NCBI RefSeq assembly: GCF_000368045.1 | Contig: NZ_KB849229.1 | Location: forward strand, 1 to 64,000 | Source of the DNA: Acinetobacter johnsonii CIP 64.6 | GTDB lineage: Bacteria > Pseudomonadota > Gammaproteobacteria > Pseudomonadales > Moraxellaceae | DNA length: 64,000 nucleotides | Direction of reading: 5' to 3' | Shown: piece by piece, positions 35,893-45,368 of the stretch | How the letters are laid out: each line of letters starts with the position of its first letter | How positions within the stretch are numbered: the stretch's first letter is position 1 | Notes under the pieces: generated by a model | The model's input: the letters and a program-made list of their open reading frames with translations, nothing else | Told to the model about the DNA's origin: nothing | Databases searched by the model: none | Made by a program: the position numbers and the translations under genes

Positions 35893-36005
35893 GGCTTTGT
35901 TGCATAAATATGTAAGCATCTGATTTAAATAAATTTAATTTTGGATCGAAAAATAATCAAAACTTTTAAAATCATATAGTTATGAAATCTTTGTGCAACA
36001 AAGCC
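35893..36005. mobile_element. 113-bp miniature transposon (MITE) of IS5/IS903 type
   Basis: Terminal inverted repeats (ggctttgttgcataaatat left; reverse complement of the right end ggctttgttgcacaaagat) match at 17 of 19 positions. They begin GGCTTTGTTG as in IS903-group ends. A perfect 9-bp direct repeat (tattgaaat, 35884-35892 and 36006-36014) flanks it, the length IS903-type elements make. No coding content; it would need a transposase from elsewhere. Confidence 0.82.
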
Positions 36006-36014
36006 TATTGAAAT
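36006..36014. repeat. 9-bp target duplication, right copy
   Basis: tattgaaat, pair of 35884-35892. The insertion sits between murJ and the shared terminator, so murJ read-through now includes the element. Confidence 0.8.
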
Positions 36015-36017
36015 TAA

Positions 36018-36053
36018 TAAAAAGCCTGATCACGAAGATCAGGCTTTTTATTT
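36018..36053. terminator. bidirectional terminator between murJ and fkpA
   Basis: aaaaagcctgatc / gatcaggcttttt stem, T-runs on both strands. Confidence 0.9.
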
Positions 36054-36083
36054 TGTATATAGTATTACCTTTGCATTGCTACT

Positions 36084-36776
36084 TTATTTTGGCAACACTT
36101 CAATCAGTTCCACATCAAAAATCAAGGTGCTGTTCGGTTCAATCACATCGCCTGAACCAATTTGGCCATAGCCCAGTTTAGCAGGAATAAAGAAGCGATA
36201 TTTTGCGCCTTCTTTCATTAGCTGTAAGCCTTCAGTCCAACCTTGAATCACTTGGCTGACTTGAAACTCCGCAGGCTGTTGACGTGCAATCGAGCTGTCA
36301 AAAACGGTCTGATCAATCAAACGCCCTTCATAATGGACTTTGACTTTACTGTTGGCCTTAGGTGACTTGCCTTGGCCTTGTTGTAAAACCATATATTGCA
36401 GGCCTGAAGCCGTGGTTTTTACCTCGGGTTTTTTCGCATTTTCAGCTAAAAAGGCTGCACCAATTTTGGCATTTTTATCAGCCAGTTGTTTAACTTCTAA
36501 TAACTGTTTTGCCTCGGCTTGGCGTTTATATTGGGTGAGTACTCGCGCCATGTCTTCATCACTTAATGAAGCAGCTTGACCTTTAGATGCTTCACGTAAC
36601 CCTTGCACAAAAGCATCGAGATCTAAATCTTGAATAGACTCGGCATTGCTCCGACCCATGAGGTAGCCAAAGCTATAACCGACTTGTTGGTTGATACTGC
36701 TTTTATTATTAATCGGTGCAGCAAAAACAGGTGTAGAAAGTAACAAGCCACAGAGTAATGTTGTTTGAATTTTCAT
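36084..36776 (-). CDS. fkpA: FKBP-type peptidyl-prolyl isomerase, FkpA type 1
   Basis: A 230-aa periplasmic isomerase: signal peptide (to about VFA), N-terminal FKBP_N dimer domain, then an FKBP domain (YEGRLIDQTVFDSS, VIQGWTEGLQLMKEGAKY, FIPAKLGYG). This gene family marks the left border of Acinetobacter capsule loci. The tandem copy upstream, separated by a terminator, suggests duplication. Confidence 0.88.
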   Translation of the reverse strand: MKIQTTLLCGLLLSTPVFAAPINNKSSINQQVGYSFGYLMGRSNAESIQDLDLDAFVQGLREASKGQAASLSDEDMARVLTQYKRQAEAKQLLEVKQLADKNAKIGAAFLAENAKKPEVKTTASGLQYMVLQQGQGKSPKANSKVKVHYEGRLIDQTVFDSSIARQQPAEFQVSQVIQGWTEGLQLMKEGAKYRFFIPAKLGYGQIGSGDVIEPNSTLIFDVELIEVLPK

Positions 36777-36790
36777 CTTGTATTCTCAAT

Positions 36791-36817
36791 AAAAAGAGGA
36801 GAGCAAAAGCTCTCCTT
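36791..36817 (-). terminator. terminator between the two FKBP genes
   Basis: Minus-strand stem aggagagc-tttt-gctctcct followed by CTTTTT, so the two genes are separate transcripts at least in part. Confidence 0.78.
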
Positions 36818-36830
36818 TGATTGACTTGTC

Positions 36831-37535
36831 TTATTTTACTTTGATCAGTTCAACATCAAAAATAAGCGTGCTGTTGGCTGGAATCATACCAGGTACACCT
36901 TGTGGGCCATAACCTAAGTTCGAAGGGATGTAGAGGGTCGCTTTCCCACCTTCTTTCATGAGTTGTAGACCTTCAGTCCAACCCGGAATCACTTGGTTTA
37001 AAGGAAACTCAATCGGTTCGCCACGTTCAAGCGAACTATCGAAGACTTTACCGTCGACCAATTGGCCTTTGTAATGCACGGTAACGACAGAGCTGGCAGT
37101 GGGTTGCTTGCCTGTGCCTTCTTGCGTAATTTTGTACTGTAAGCCTGACACTGTGGTTTTTACCCCAGGTTTTTTCGCATTTTCAGTTAAGAAGCTGTCA
37201 CTGGTTGTTTGTGCTTGCTTCGCATCATTAGCCTGTTTTTGCTGCATTTCTTCTTGGAACTGCTCATAGGCTTGTTTTAATTCTTCTTCGCTATAGGCAG
37301 GTTGGCTACGAGCATGACCGGCACGGACACCCGTTACAAAACTGTTAATATCGAGTTCTGGTGGAGTTTGATGAGCAACCTCATAACCCAGTGCATAGCT
37401 AATTTTTTCTACGGCAGATGCATTTTTTGAAACTTGGGCTTCGGCTGAAGCTGGGTGTTGAGATGCATAATAAACGGGAACAAGTGCAGCACCGCCTAGA
37501 ATAACAGCTACAGCAATGGGTAAGGCTTTACTCAT
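36831..37535 (-). CDS. fkpA: FKBP-type peptidyl-prolyl isomerase, FkpA type 2
   Basis: A 234-aa paralogue of the preceding gene. N-terminal hydrophobic segment (about 5-22, signal or anchor), FKBP_N region (SYALGYEVAHQTP), Gln/Lys-rich linker (about 85-115), and FKBP domain with VIPGWTEGLQLMKEGGKA and YIPSNLGYGPQGVPG. This copy is the one directly before wzc, the position of fkpA in K loci. Which of the two matches the reference fkpA is not certain. Confidence 0.87.
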   Translation of the reverse strand: MSKALPIAVAVILGGAALVPVYYASQHPASAEAQVSKNASAVEKISYALGYEVAHQTPPELDINSFVTGVRAGHARSQPAYSEEELKQAYEQFQEEMQQKQANDAKQAQTTSDSFLTENAKKPGVKTTVSGLQYKITQEGTGKQPTASSVVTVHYKGQLVDGKVFDSSLERGEPIEFPLNQVIPGWTEGLQLMKEGGKATLYIPSNLGYGPQGVPGMIPANSTLIFDVELIKVK

Positions 37536-37700
37536 GTGAAATTTTTCCTAATTCTATTACATTCAAAAAGTTTTTTAGCATCTTAGCAGACTTCATGAAT
37601 GACGTGTTTTGTACCACCAGTACATTTTCAAATTAATATATGCCGAAGTCCTTAAAAAAACTATAAGGATTTGAATATATAAACGTTTGTCATACAAAAT

Positions 37701-37730
37701 AAAAAGCCAGAAATCAAGTTCTGGCTTTTT
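37701..37730 (-). terminator. terminator of the wza-wzb-wzc operon
   Basis: aaaaagccagaa-atcaag-ttctggcttttt, 18 bp past wzc. Confidence 0.9.
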
Positions 37731-37748
37731 ATCGGTTAGAGAATGTAT

Positions 37749-39947
37749 TTAGTCTGATTCTTTATTGGCTTTATAGGCATAAGCATAGTTATAACCATAG
37801 CCATAACCGCCTGCTTCACGTTGAATATCATTCAAAATAAAGCCGTTGACTTTCACGCCAGCTTGTTCAAAGCGATTGATGGTTAACTCAAGCTCTTTCA
37901 TTTGTGTTTTCGCATAACGCGCAATCACTAAATTAACGCCTGTATATTGAGAAATAATAATCCCATCCGTTACAGCCAGTACTGGTGGTGTGTCGATGAT
38001 CACATGATCGAACTTCTCAGACAGTTGTTCCAAGACGTTCTTAAACTGAGCCGAGCTTAAGAGTTCAGATGGATTGGTTGGACTTTTACCTTTGGAGATG
38101 ACGCTTAAGCCAGGTACTTCAGTATTTCGAATCACTGTCTCTAAGCTGTGTTGGCCATTGAGTAATTCAGTGAGACCTGGTTGAGTGTCGTAGTTAAAGT
38201 ACTTATGTAAATATCCACGACGTAAGTCAGCATCTACAATCAAAACACGTTTATCGCTTTGCGCCAAAATTGTGGCTAAGTTGGTCGAAATAAAAGATTT
38301 CCCGACTTCTGGTGCTGGGCCTGAAATCATAATCAGGTTATTTTTTGCAGAACTTAAAGCAAAATGAATGGCGGTACGCATACTACGTAAGCTTTCAATC
38401 GCAATATCATCACTGTTTTTAACAGCCAAAATAGGAATATTCTTTTTCTTTTTCAGAATGTTAATACGGCTTTCTTGAACAGGAGAACGCGGCACCGTTG
38501 CATATACAGGTAGATCAAGGTTGTTTTCAATTTGAGCAGAGTCTTTGATACCCGAACGCAGCATGTTACGAATAAGTGCAATTAATACACCAATAAAACC
38601 ACCTACAAATAATGATAAAATCAAAATGATTAATTTTTTAGGCTTGATTGGTCGTTCAGGTTCAACAGCTGTGTCGATGATACGGACATTACCAATTTCC
38701 CCAGCATTTGCAATTTTGAGCTGTTGGTAGCTATTAAGAAGTGATGTATAAAGCTCAGTATTTACTTTGACATCACGATAAAGTTGTAAGTACAGGCGCT
38801 GTGTTTCTGGAAGTTGTTTAATAGACTTGTTTAATTCTTGAGTCTTTTGATTTAAAGAATTTACCTGTGCATTAATTTCAGCCATCAACGGATGATCAAG
38901 TGTATATTTAGCAGACAATTCGGCTTGTTTCTGTTTTAACTCAATACGCATTTTCTCAAGTTCAATATTTTGCTTGAGCATGAGTTCAGCTTCTTGAGTG
39001 ACATCTACCGTATTGTATTTTTCACGAAACTCATTAAATTTAATTTCAGATTGTTCAAGTTGTTGCTTTAATTCAGGTAATTGTTGATCTAAGAAATTGA
39101 GGGTTTGTTTTGATTCTAACGATTTACGCTCAATATTTTGTTGGTGATAAATTTCTAAAATATGATTCAGCACATTAGTAATATGCTGTTTATCTTCTCC
39201 AGCATAATTTAAACCAATGACACCTGTCATTTTCCCTTTTTCTGCTACACCATAATTTAATTTTAAGTTTTTGACAGCTGAAGGCAGTGAGAGTTTAGAT
39301 AATATAAAAGCGTGTTCAAATGGCTGTGTACTTGAAATATTAATTTTCCAAGCTCCATAGCCGTCAACAAATTGATTGAGTTGATTTAAACGACCCTCAA
39401 AGATCACTTTATCTTTATGACTTAGGGTAAATTTAGAGTCTGCTTTGAAATCTAAAGTCAGTTTTTTATCTAAATAATAATTTGGAACACTGAACTCTTT
39501 AACTAAAAAATTATTTTGCTTGGTGCTATAACTAACACCTTGGCCATCAAATTTCAATTGGCCTTTTTCTGAAGAGAGTAGTTTTTTAAAGAAGCTATTA
39601 TTTTGATCTTGAATACTGATGTTCAGATTGAGGTCATCAATCACTTTGCCTAACACCATTCTAGAATTTAAGATCTCAATCTCTGCATCGGCAGGCGATT
39701 TTTGACCAAGACCACCAGAGACTTCTTTGAGTTCGCCTAGTAATGCAGCAGACGCGGCACTTTTGCCATCTTCGACTTGAACTAAAGCATCCGTAGAATA
39801 TATGGAAGGTGTGGTGCGAATATAGAGTAAGGCACAGATTAAACTTAATATGATGCAAAGAGCGATAGTTTTCCATTGAGCAACCAGAGAAAAAAAGAGC
39901 TCTTTTAAATCAATAGTATCATCTTCAGTTTTTGAGTTTTGAGTCAT
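37749..39947 (-). CDS. wzc: capsule co-polymerase tyrosine kinase Wzc
   Basis: A 732-aa inner-membrane protein: Wzz-like chain-length domain between two membrane helices (about 32-50 and 435-457), with a long coiled coil (about 270-390), then a cytoplasmic BY-kinase. Kinase motifs: Walker A GPAPEVGKSFISTNLA, A' RVLIVDADLRRG, B HVIIDTPPVLAVTDG. A C-terminal tyrosine cluster (GGYGYGYNYAYAY) is the autophosphorylation tail. Works with Wzb and Wza to control polymer length and export. Confidence 0.95.
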   Translation of the reverse strand: MTQNSKTEDDTIDLKELFFSLVAQWKTIALCIILSLICALLYIRTTPSIYSTDALVQVEDGKSAASAALLGELKEVSGGLGQKSPADAEIEILNSRMVLGKVIDDLNLNISIQDQNNSFFKKLLSSEKGQLKFDGQGVSYSTKQNNFLVKEFSVPNYYLDKKLTLDFKADSKFTLSHKDKVIFEGRLNQLNQFVDGYGAWKINISSTQPFEHAFILSKLSLPSAVKNLKLNYGVAEKGKMTGVIGLNYAGEDKQHITNVLNHILEIYHQQNIERKSLESKQTLNFLDQQLPELKQQLEQSEIKFNEFREKYNTVDVTQEAELMLKQNIELEKMRIELKQKQAELSAKYTLDHPLMAEINAQVNSLNQKTQELNKSIKQLPETQRLYLQLYRDVKVNTELYTSLLNSYQQLKIANAGEIGNVRIIDTAVEPERPIKPKKLIILILSLFVGGFIGVLIALIRNMLRSGIKDSAQIENNLDLPVYATVPRSPVQESRINILKKKKNIPILAVKNSDDIAIESLRSMRTAIHFALSSAKNNLIMISGPAPEVGKSFISTNLATILAQSDKRVLIVDADLRRGYLHKYFNYDTQPGLTELLNGQHSLETVIRNTEVPGLSVISKGKSPTNPSELLSSAQFKNVLEQLSEKFDHVIIDTPPVLAVTDGIIISQYTGVNLVIARYAKTQMKELELTINRFEQAGVKVNGFILNDIQREAGGYGYGYNYAYAYKANKESD

Positions 39948-39978
39948 AATTTAACAACTGATTATTCAATAATTTATA

Positions 39979-40407
39979 TTAAAAATGTGGCATCCAATCC
40001 TGAACATAATTGCTTATGTTTTTACAGGACTCATTAAAAAAGTCTTGATCGTGTTGATAAGGGTCAGGGACATTTTTTCCTTGCCAGTGGCCTAATCTAA
40101 AGACCTTACCTTTTGCAAACGGCCATTGTTTTTCTATATGCTGAGCCTGATTCGTACTCATTACTAGAATTAAGTCTGCTTGCTTAATTAAAGATGCATT
40201 GATCTGTTTTGCAATATGTGGACGCATATCAATATTAAATTGGTCCATACAATGAATTGCTTTTTCATCTGCATGATGTCCTACCATTGCGGACAATCCT
40301 GCAGATTCAATGTGTTGTTTTGGGCAATTCGTCTTTAGGAAATATTCTGCCATCGGGCTACGGCAAATATTTCCGACACAGACAACGAGTATATTTTTAA
40401 ACGCCAT
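39979..40407 (-). CDS. wzb: low-molecular-weight protein tyrosine phosphatase Wzb
   Basis: A 142-aa phosphatase that dephosphorylates Wzc. P-loop Cys10-V-G-N-I-C-Arg16 and the general acid in VPDPYQ (near residue 116) are present. Two bases separate it from wza upstream; 31 bp to wzc. Confidence 0.95.
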   Translation of the reverse strand: MAFKNILVVCVGNICRSPMAEYFLKTNCPKQHIESAGLSAMVGHHADEKAIHCMDQFNIDMRPHIAKQINASLIKQADLILVMSTNQAQHIEKQWPFAKGKVFRLGHWQGKNVPDPYQHDQDFFNESCKNISNYVQDWMPHF

Positions 40408-40409
40408 AA

Positions 40410-41507
40410 TTATTTCCCAAGCTGATCAAAACTATAAAGTGCGCTCGAGAATGGAATGATCTGATTGACTACACGCTGCCAACGAGTCAAACCAGTTGCA
40501 TCAATGTATACAATGTCATTCTTTTTCATGGAAAATTGATTGGCTAATGCTAGATTACCAATACTACTCAAATTTAAGTGATAGATAGTTGACTGCTTCT
40601 GATCTAAATCTGTACGCATGACATAAATTCTAGCTGCACTAGCTGAGTAAGGGTTAATCCCTTCACTTTCACCCAATACATCACTTAAAGACATGCCTTG
40701 ATCGCGTAAGTTAATCGCTTGGCTTTTACTTGATTCACCCATGACATAAAGTTTTTGATCTTGTTTTGTATTTACAAAAATTGTGTCATTCGGGCGAATT
40801 AATAAATTATGTAGTGATAAACCATTTTTTTCGAGTTGAATGGTATTTAAATTATACGTAGCGCCATTACGAATGAGTTGAATATTAGTGGTGTCGCCAG
40901 TTTTGGTATCAATACCACCGGCTTGACCTAGTGCGGTATAGAGGCTGATTGGTTGATCATTTAAAGTGTATTGTCCACTTTTAAGTACTTGACCATTTAC
41001 GAAGTATCTTTTGCCTTCGTAAGATAACACTCTAACGACAACATCAGGGTGTTTTAAATATTTACTAAATTGACTACGCAAATATGTATTCGCTTGAGCA
41101 AGCGTTTTCCCAGCAATTTTAACTGACCCGACTAAAGGAAGCTGTACATTACCGTTAGGATCAATGGGATAACCAACAGCTTTTACATTAGTTGCATCTT
41201 GAATTGGTGGTGTAATTTCAGGATAAGCCCAAAGTTGGATCGACAGAACATCACCTGCACTTAACTTATATATGGATTGCTGATGCTGAAATAACGTTTG
41301 AATTTGAGCTAAATTTTGCGAATTCGCTTGAGAAATAGCAGGAATATTATTTTGTGTCAAAGGTACAACATTTAATTCAGCACCTTGATCTGTTTTATAG
41401 GAACCTTGTTGTGGTAAATCATATGTCTGAAGTCCAGGGGTCATTGCGCATCCTGTAATTCCTAAACTCAAAACCAGCATAATAACGCTATAACGATAGT
41501 AATTCAC
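40410..41507 (-). CDS. wza: outer-membrane polysaccharide export lipoprotein Wza
   Basis: A 365-aa protein from the preferred GTG start, forming the outer-membrane capsule channel. Lipobox ITGC after a short hydrophobic stretch, polysaccharide-export domain (LSAGDVLSIQLWAYPE) and repeated SLBB domains (RYFVNGQVLKSGQY, KLYVMGESSK). The open frame continues to a TTG at 41555; the GTG gives the family length near 366 aa and a normal signal peptide, but neither start has an ideal ribosome site. First gene of the leftward export operon. Confidence 0.9.
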   Translation of the reverse strand: MNYYRYSVIMLVLSLGITGCAMTPGLQTYDLPQQGSYKTDQGAELNVVPLTQNNIPAISQANSQNLAQIQTLFQHQQSIYKLSAGDVLSIQLWAYPEITPPIQDATNVKAVGYPIDPNGNVQLPLVGSVKIAGKTLAQANTYLRSQFSKYLKHPDVVVRVLSYEGKRYFVNGQVLKSGQYTLNDQPISLYTALGQAGGIDTKTGDTTNIQLIRNGATYNLNTIQLEKNGLSLHNLLIRPNDTIFVNTKQDQKLYVMGESSKSQAINLRDQGMSLSDVLGESEGINPYSASAARIYVMRTDLDQKQSTIYHLNLSSIGNLALANQFSMKKNDIVYIDATGLTRWQRVVNQIIPFSSALYSFDQLGK

Positions 41508-41867
41508 TCGAATATAAATCCTATTTATAAATTTGAATGTTTTTGAACGGGCCAATGAACCCTAATTGTACGTTTCAGACTGCAAAATTCTATACTATTC
41601 GTGCTATTTAATATAGTTATTGATGTTTTAAAACGTAATTCCATTAGGTTTTTTATAAAATATAAAAAATGTACCTGAGACTTTGATCCTAACAAAATAG
41701 CATATAGAAAAAAAGACCATAGATTTGATCTATTTGAATCGGGAAGTATGACTTTTTATGTATGTTTAGAACATCATTACACAATCGAAATTTGATTTTC
41801 TGATATAATTTAACGCTATTTACAACATAACGATGATTGATAATTCATCGATGACATAGGCTTCAGT
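41508..41867. other. divergent promoter region of the capsule locus
   Basis: Drives wza leftward and gna rightward. A good extended -10 faces gna (see next entry); leftward, TAGTATAGAAT near 41587-41597 is possible. No JUMPstart element was found. Confidence 0.55.
41801..41809 (+). promoter_or_regulatory. extended -10 promoter for gna and the rightward operon
   Basis: TGATATAAT with a perfect TATAAT at 41804-41809, 58 bp upstream of gna. The -35 is weak, as usual with extended -10 promoters. Confidence 0.55.
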
Positions 41868-43145
41868 ATGTTACAACTCTCCGAATTAAAAATTGCCATC
41901 ATCGGATTAGGTTATGTTGGTTTACCTCTAGCTGTAGAGTTTGGAAAAAAAGTTCCTGTGGTGGGCTTTGATATTCACCAGAAGCGTATTGATGAGCTAC
42001 AGAGCGGACAAGATCATACTTTAGAAGTTTCACCAGAAGAATTAAAGCAAGCAACGCATTTAAGCTACACCACAAACTTACAGCAGTTAGCAGACTGTAA
42101 TTTCTTTATTGTGACAGTGCCAACCCCGATCGATGAATTTAAGCAACCCGACCTGACTCCCTTGGTTAAAGCATCCGAAAGTATTGCTAAAGTACTGAAA
42201 AAAGGCGATGTGGTTGTCTATGAATCAACGGTTTATCCAGGTGCAACTGAAGAAGTTTGTATTCCTGTTTTAGAAAAAAATTCAGGATTAAAATTCAATC
42301 AGGATTTTTATGCAGGTTATAGCCCAGAGCGTATTAATCCAGGCGATAAATTGCATCGTGTCACCAGTATTCTAAAAATCACCTCAGGTTCTACACCCGA
42401 AGTCGCTGATTTTGTCGATGAAGTTTATAATCTTATTATTGAGGTAGGGACGCACAAAGCGCCAAGTATCAAAGTCGCAGAAGCAGCAAAAGTGATTGAA
42501 AACACGCAACGTGATGTGAATATTGCGTTAATTAATGAACTTGCTTTGATCTTCAATAAAATGGGTATTGATACAGAAGATGTACTCACAGCTGCGGGGA
42601 CAAAGTGGAACTTTTTACCGTTCCGCCCAGGTTTAGTGGGTGGGCACTGTATCGGGGTTGACCCGTATTACTTAACCCATAAAGCACAGTCGATGGGTTA
42701 TCATCCTGAAATTATTTTGGCAGGCCGCCGTTTAAATGATGGTATGGGTGCTTATGTGGTGACTCAACTGGTTAAAGCCATGTTGAAAAAACGCATTCAA
42801 GTTGAAGATGCCAAGGTCCTCATTTTAGGCTTAAGCTTTAAAGAAAACTGCCCAGATATTCGTAATACACGCATCATTGATATCGTCAATGAACTCAAGG
42901 AATATCACACTCAAATTGATGTTTATGACCCTTGGGTAGATGCAGCTGAAGCTGAACATGAGTACGGCATTAGCCCAGTACAGGCGCTGGAAAATGGCAA
43001 ATATGATGCTGTAATTTTGGCTGTTGCCCATCACCAGTTTAAAGATATGGGCGTGCAAGCCATCCGTGCCTTAGGTAAATCTGAGCATGTGTTATATGAC
43101 TTGAAATATGTGTTATCTCAAGCCGAATCTGACCTTCGTCTATAA
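41868..43145 (+). CDS. gna: UDP-HexNAc 6-dehydrogenase (VipA/TviB/WbpA type)
   Basis: A 425-aa UDP-sugar dehydrogenase making a UDP-N-acetyl-hexosaminuronic acid. NAD loop GLGYVG (13-18), YSPERINPGD and catalytic Cys261 in GGHCIGVDPYY are present. Named gna in Acinetobacter K loci, where it supplies GalNAcA or a GlcNAcA-derived sugar. First gene of the rightward operon, 14 bp before the epimerase. Confidence 0.93.
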   Translation: MLQLSELKIAIIGLGYVGLPLAVEFGKKVPVVGFDIHQKRIDELQSGQDHTLEVSPEELKQATHLSYTTNLQQLADCNFFIVTVPTPIDEFKQPDLTPLVKASESIAKVLKKGDVVVYESTVYPGATEEVCIPVLEKNSGLKFNQDFYAGYSPERINPGDKLHRVTSILKITSGSTPEVADFVDEVYNLIIEVGTHKAPSIKVAEAAKVIENTQRDVNIALINELALIFNKMGIDTEDVLTAAGTKWNFLPFRPGLVGGHCIGVDPYYLTHKAQSMGYHPEIILAGRRLNDGMGAYVVTQLVKAMLKKRIQVEDAKVLILGLSFKENCPDIRNTRIIDIVNELKEYHTQIDVYDPWVDAAEAEHEYGISPVQALENGKYDAVILAVAHHQFKDMGVQAIRALGKSEHVLYDLKYVLSQAESDLRL

Positions 43146-43159
43146 GAGGACATACCACT

Positions 43160-44185
43160 ATGAATCAATATCAACAGGTATGTGCAAACCTACAAGCTAC
43201 ACCCAAAACTTGGTTGGTGACGGGTGTTGCGGGCTTTATAGGCTCGAATCTTTTAGAAACTTTACTCAAGCTCAATCAAACTGTGGTAGGTTTAGATAAC
43301 TTCGCCACAGGGCATCAGCATAATTTGGACGAAGTACAAAGCTTAGTGACTGCGGAGCAATGGGCAAAATTCAGCTTTATTGAAGGTGACATACGTCAGT
43401 TTGCAGATTGCCAAAAAGCATGTGTAGGTGTGGATTATGTCTTGCATGAAGCAGCGCTCGGTTCTGTACCGCGTTCAATTGCTGACCCCATCACCACTAA
43501 TGAAACCAATATCAGTGGTTTCTTAAATATGCTCACTGCAGCACGTGATGCAGGTGTTGCAAGCTTTACTTATGCAGCCAGCAGTTCGACTTATGGTGAT
43601 CATCCCGCATTGCCAAAAGTAGAAGAAAATATTGGTAATCCACTTTCACCCTACGCAGTGACGAAGTACGTCAATGAGTTATACGCAGACGTATTTGCGA
43701 AAACTTATGGGTTTAAAGCAATTGGCTTACGTTACTTTAACGTGTTTGGACAACGCCAAGATCCGAAAGGCGCTTACGCAGCAGTGATCCCGAAATGGAC
43801 ATCATCAATGATTGCTGGTGAAGATGTGTTTATTAACGGTGATGGTGAAACCAGTCGAGATTTCTGTTTTATTCAAAATGTTGTGCAAGCGAATATTTTA
43901 GCTGCGACAACGCAAAGCGATGAAGCAAAAAATCAGGTCTATAATGTGGCACTAGGCGACCGCACTACTTTGAATGCGTTGTACCGTGCTATTCAGGCAG
44001 CGCTTGCGACAAATGATGTGAACTTTGAGCGTGATCCTGTTTACCGTGAATTCCGTGCGGGTGATGTACGTCATTCACAAGCGAGCATTGCCAAAATTGA
44101 GCAGCATTTGGGTTATGCACCGCAGTTCAAAATTGACGAAGGTATTCAGTTGGCTATGCGTTGGTACGTAAACAACTTAAAATGA
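43160..44185 (+). CDS. UDP-HexNAc(A) 4-epimerase (TviC/WbpP type)
   Basis: A 341-aa extended SDR, the length of WbpP/TviC. NAD loop GVAGFIG (22-28), SSS (141-143), Tyr165 and Lys169 catalytic pair in SPYAVTKY. Paired with gna, as in Vi antigen tviB-tviC, so the product is probably UDP-GalNAcA. Whether it acts before or after the oxidation is not visible. Confidence 0.88.
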   Translation: MNQYQQVCANLQATPKTWLVTGVAGFIGSNLLETLLKLNQTVVGLDNFATGHQHNLDEVQSLVTAEQWAKFSFIEGDIRQFADCQKACVGVDYVLHEAALGSVPRSIADPITTNETNISGFLNMLTAARDAGVASFTYAASSSTYGDHPALPKVEENIGNPLSPYAVTKYVNELYADVFAKTYGFKAIGLRYFNVFGQRQDPKGAYAAVIPKWTSSMIAGEDVFINGDGETSRDFCFIQNVVQANILAATTQSDEAKNQVYNVALGDRTTLNALYRAIQAALATNDVNFERDPVYREFRAGDVRHSQASIAKIEQHLGYAPQFKIDEGIQLAMRWYVNNLK

Positions 44186-44195
44186 TATTGAACAG

Positions 44196-45368
44196 ATGAT
44201 TGCGAAAATTTTCGCAAAATATCAGTCCATTGGACTGATTACATTAAGTTTACTGGTCGGTGCGATAATTACATTTATCGCACTTCCTGTTTTAACACGC
44301 CTATATTCAGTTGCTGACTTTGGTGCTTACGGGATTGCATTGGCGATTGTCAGTATTTTATCCACGGTTGCCAATTTACGTCTTGATCAAGCATTGTTAG
44401 TCGCGGACGAGCAAGATAAAAAGAGTCTGATTTTTGAAGGGGCTGTATTCTCAACTGCGATTGCTGTCATTAGTGGCATCGTCATCAGTGCAATTTTAAA
44501 TGTTGAAATGGCAGGGGCTGTTGCCACAGGTGTGCTTGCCAATACCCTGATTCAAAGTCTGTATAATTATCAATTTTCCGCACATAAAGAATATTTCTGT
44601 GCAGGTTTAAATGTTTTTCGTAGTGCTATTGTGTTAGCGGTTCAACTGTCCTTACCGCTCGTGATGCAAATTAGCTTGGTGAACAGTTATAACGTCAGCT
44701 CCATTATCATGATTGTCGCGGTGCTGATTTATTTACTGAAGTATCAGCTCTATCAAGTGAGTTGGCAGACATTTAAAAATTATAAAGACTTTATCTATGC
44801 CAATACGCCCCATGCCTTACTGAATAGTTTTTCGCATAACTTGCCCTACTATGTTGTGTCGCATTTTGTCGGTGTGCAGGCGATGGGTTTCTATGCCATT
44901 GTCGAGCGTACCCTTCGTGTACCGATCAATCTGATTTCGCAAACCTTGCGTCAGTTTTTTATTCGCAAATTTAAAAACACCGAATCCAATCAAAATGCCT
45001 TAAAGGCGAGTGTGCTGCTTAGTCTGGTTTCACTACCGTTATTTGCCATTTTCTTCATTCTGCCTGAATCTTTATATTTATGGGTTTTTGGCAGTGAATG
45101 GGTGGGTATTTCGAGCTATTTCCAAATTTTAGCTTTGGGCTATTGGGCGATTTTCTGTAATCCACCAAGCTCGGCTTTTCTGATTGCTCAGCGCAACAGC
45201 CAAGTGTTGTTTAAGTTGCAAATCGTAGAACTCATCATTAAGTTCGCTTTATTTGCAGGCTTCTATGCTGTCTTTGTTGATAAAGTGTATATGTTACTTG
45301 CGGTGCCTGTGGCATTAATTTTCTATAACTTTGCCATTTTATATGGGGTGTGGAGAAACAAAAACTGA
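44196..45368 (+). CDS. oligosaccharide flippase (Wzx-like), first of two
   Basis: A 390-aa membrane protein with about 12 helices of the MOP/polysaccharide flippase class; N-terminal SLLVGAIITFIALPVLTRLY is typical (Pro-Val-Leu-Thr-Arg-Leu-Tyr). It would move the Und-PP-linked repeat to the periplasm. The 58.8-kb gene is a second flippase, so either could be the working Wzx. Ends by overlapping the next start by one base (TGATG). Confidence 0.83.
   Translation: MIAKIFAKYQSIGLITLSLLVGAIITFIALPVLTRLYSVADFGAYGIALAIVSILSTVANLRLDQALLVADEQDKKSLIFEGAVFSTAIAVISGIVISAILNVEMAGAVATGVLANTLIQSLYNYQFSAHKEYFCAGLNVFRSAIVLAVQLSLPLVMQISLVNSYNVSSIIMIVAVLIYLLKYQLYQVSWQTFKNYKDFIYANTPHALLNSFSHNLPYYVVSHFVGVQAMGFYAIVERTLRVPINLISQTLRQFFIRKFKNTESNQNALKASVLLSLVSLPLFAIFFILPESLYLWVFGSEWVGISSYFQILALGYWAIFCNPPSSAFLIAQRNSQVLFKLQIVELIIKFALFAGFYAVFVDKVYMLLAVPVALIFYNFAILYGVWRNKN

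Noticed and set aside
41508..41867. JUMPstart/ops element before the capsule operons
   Set aside because: No GGCGGTAG-type core seen on either strand.
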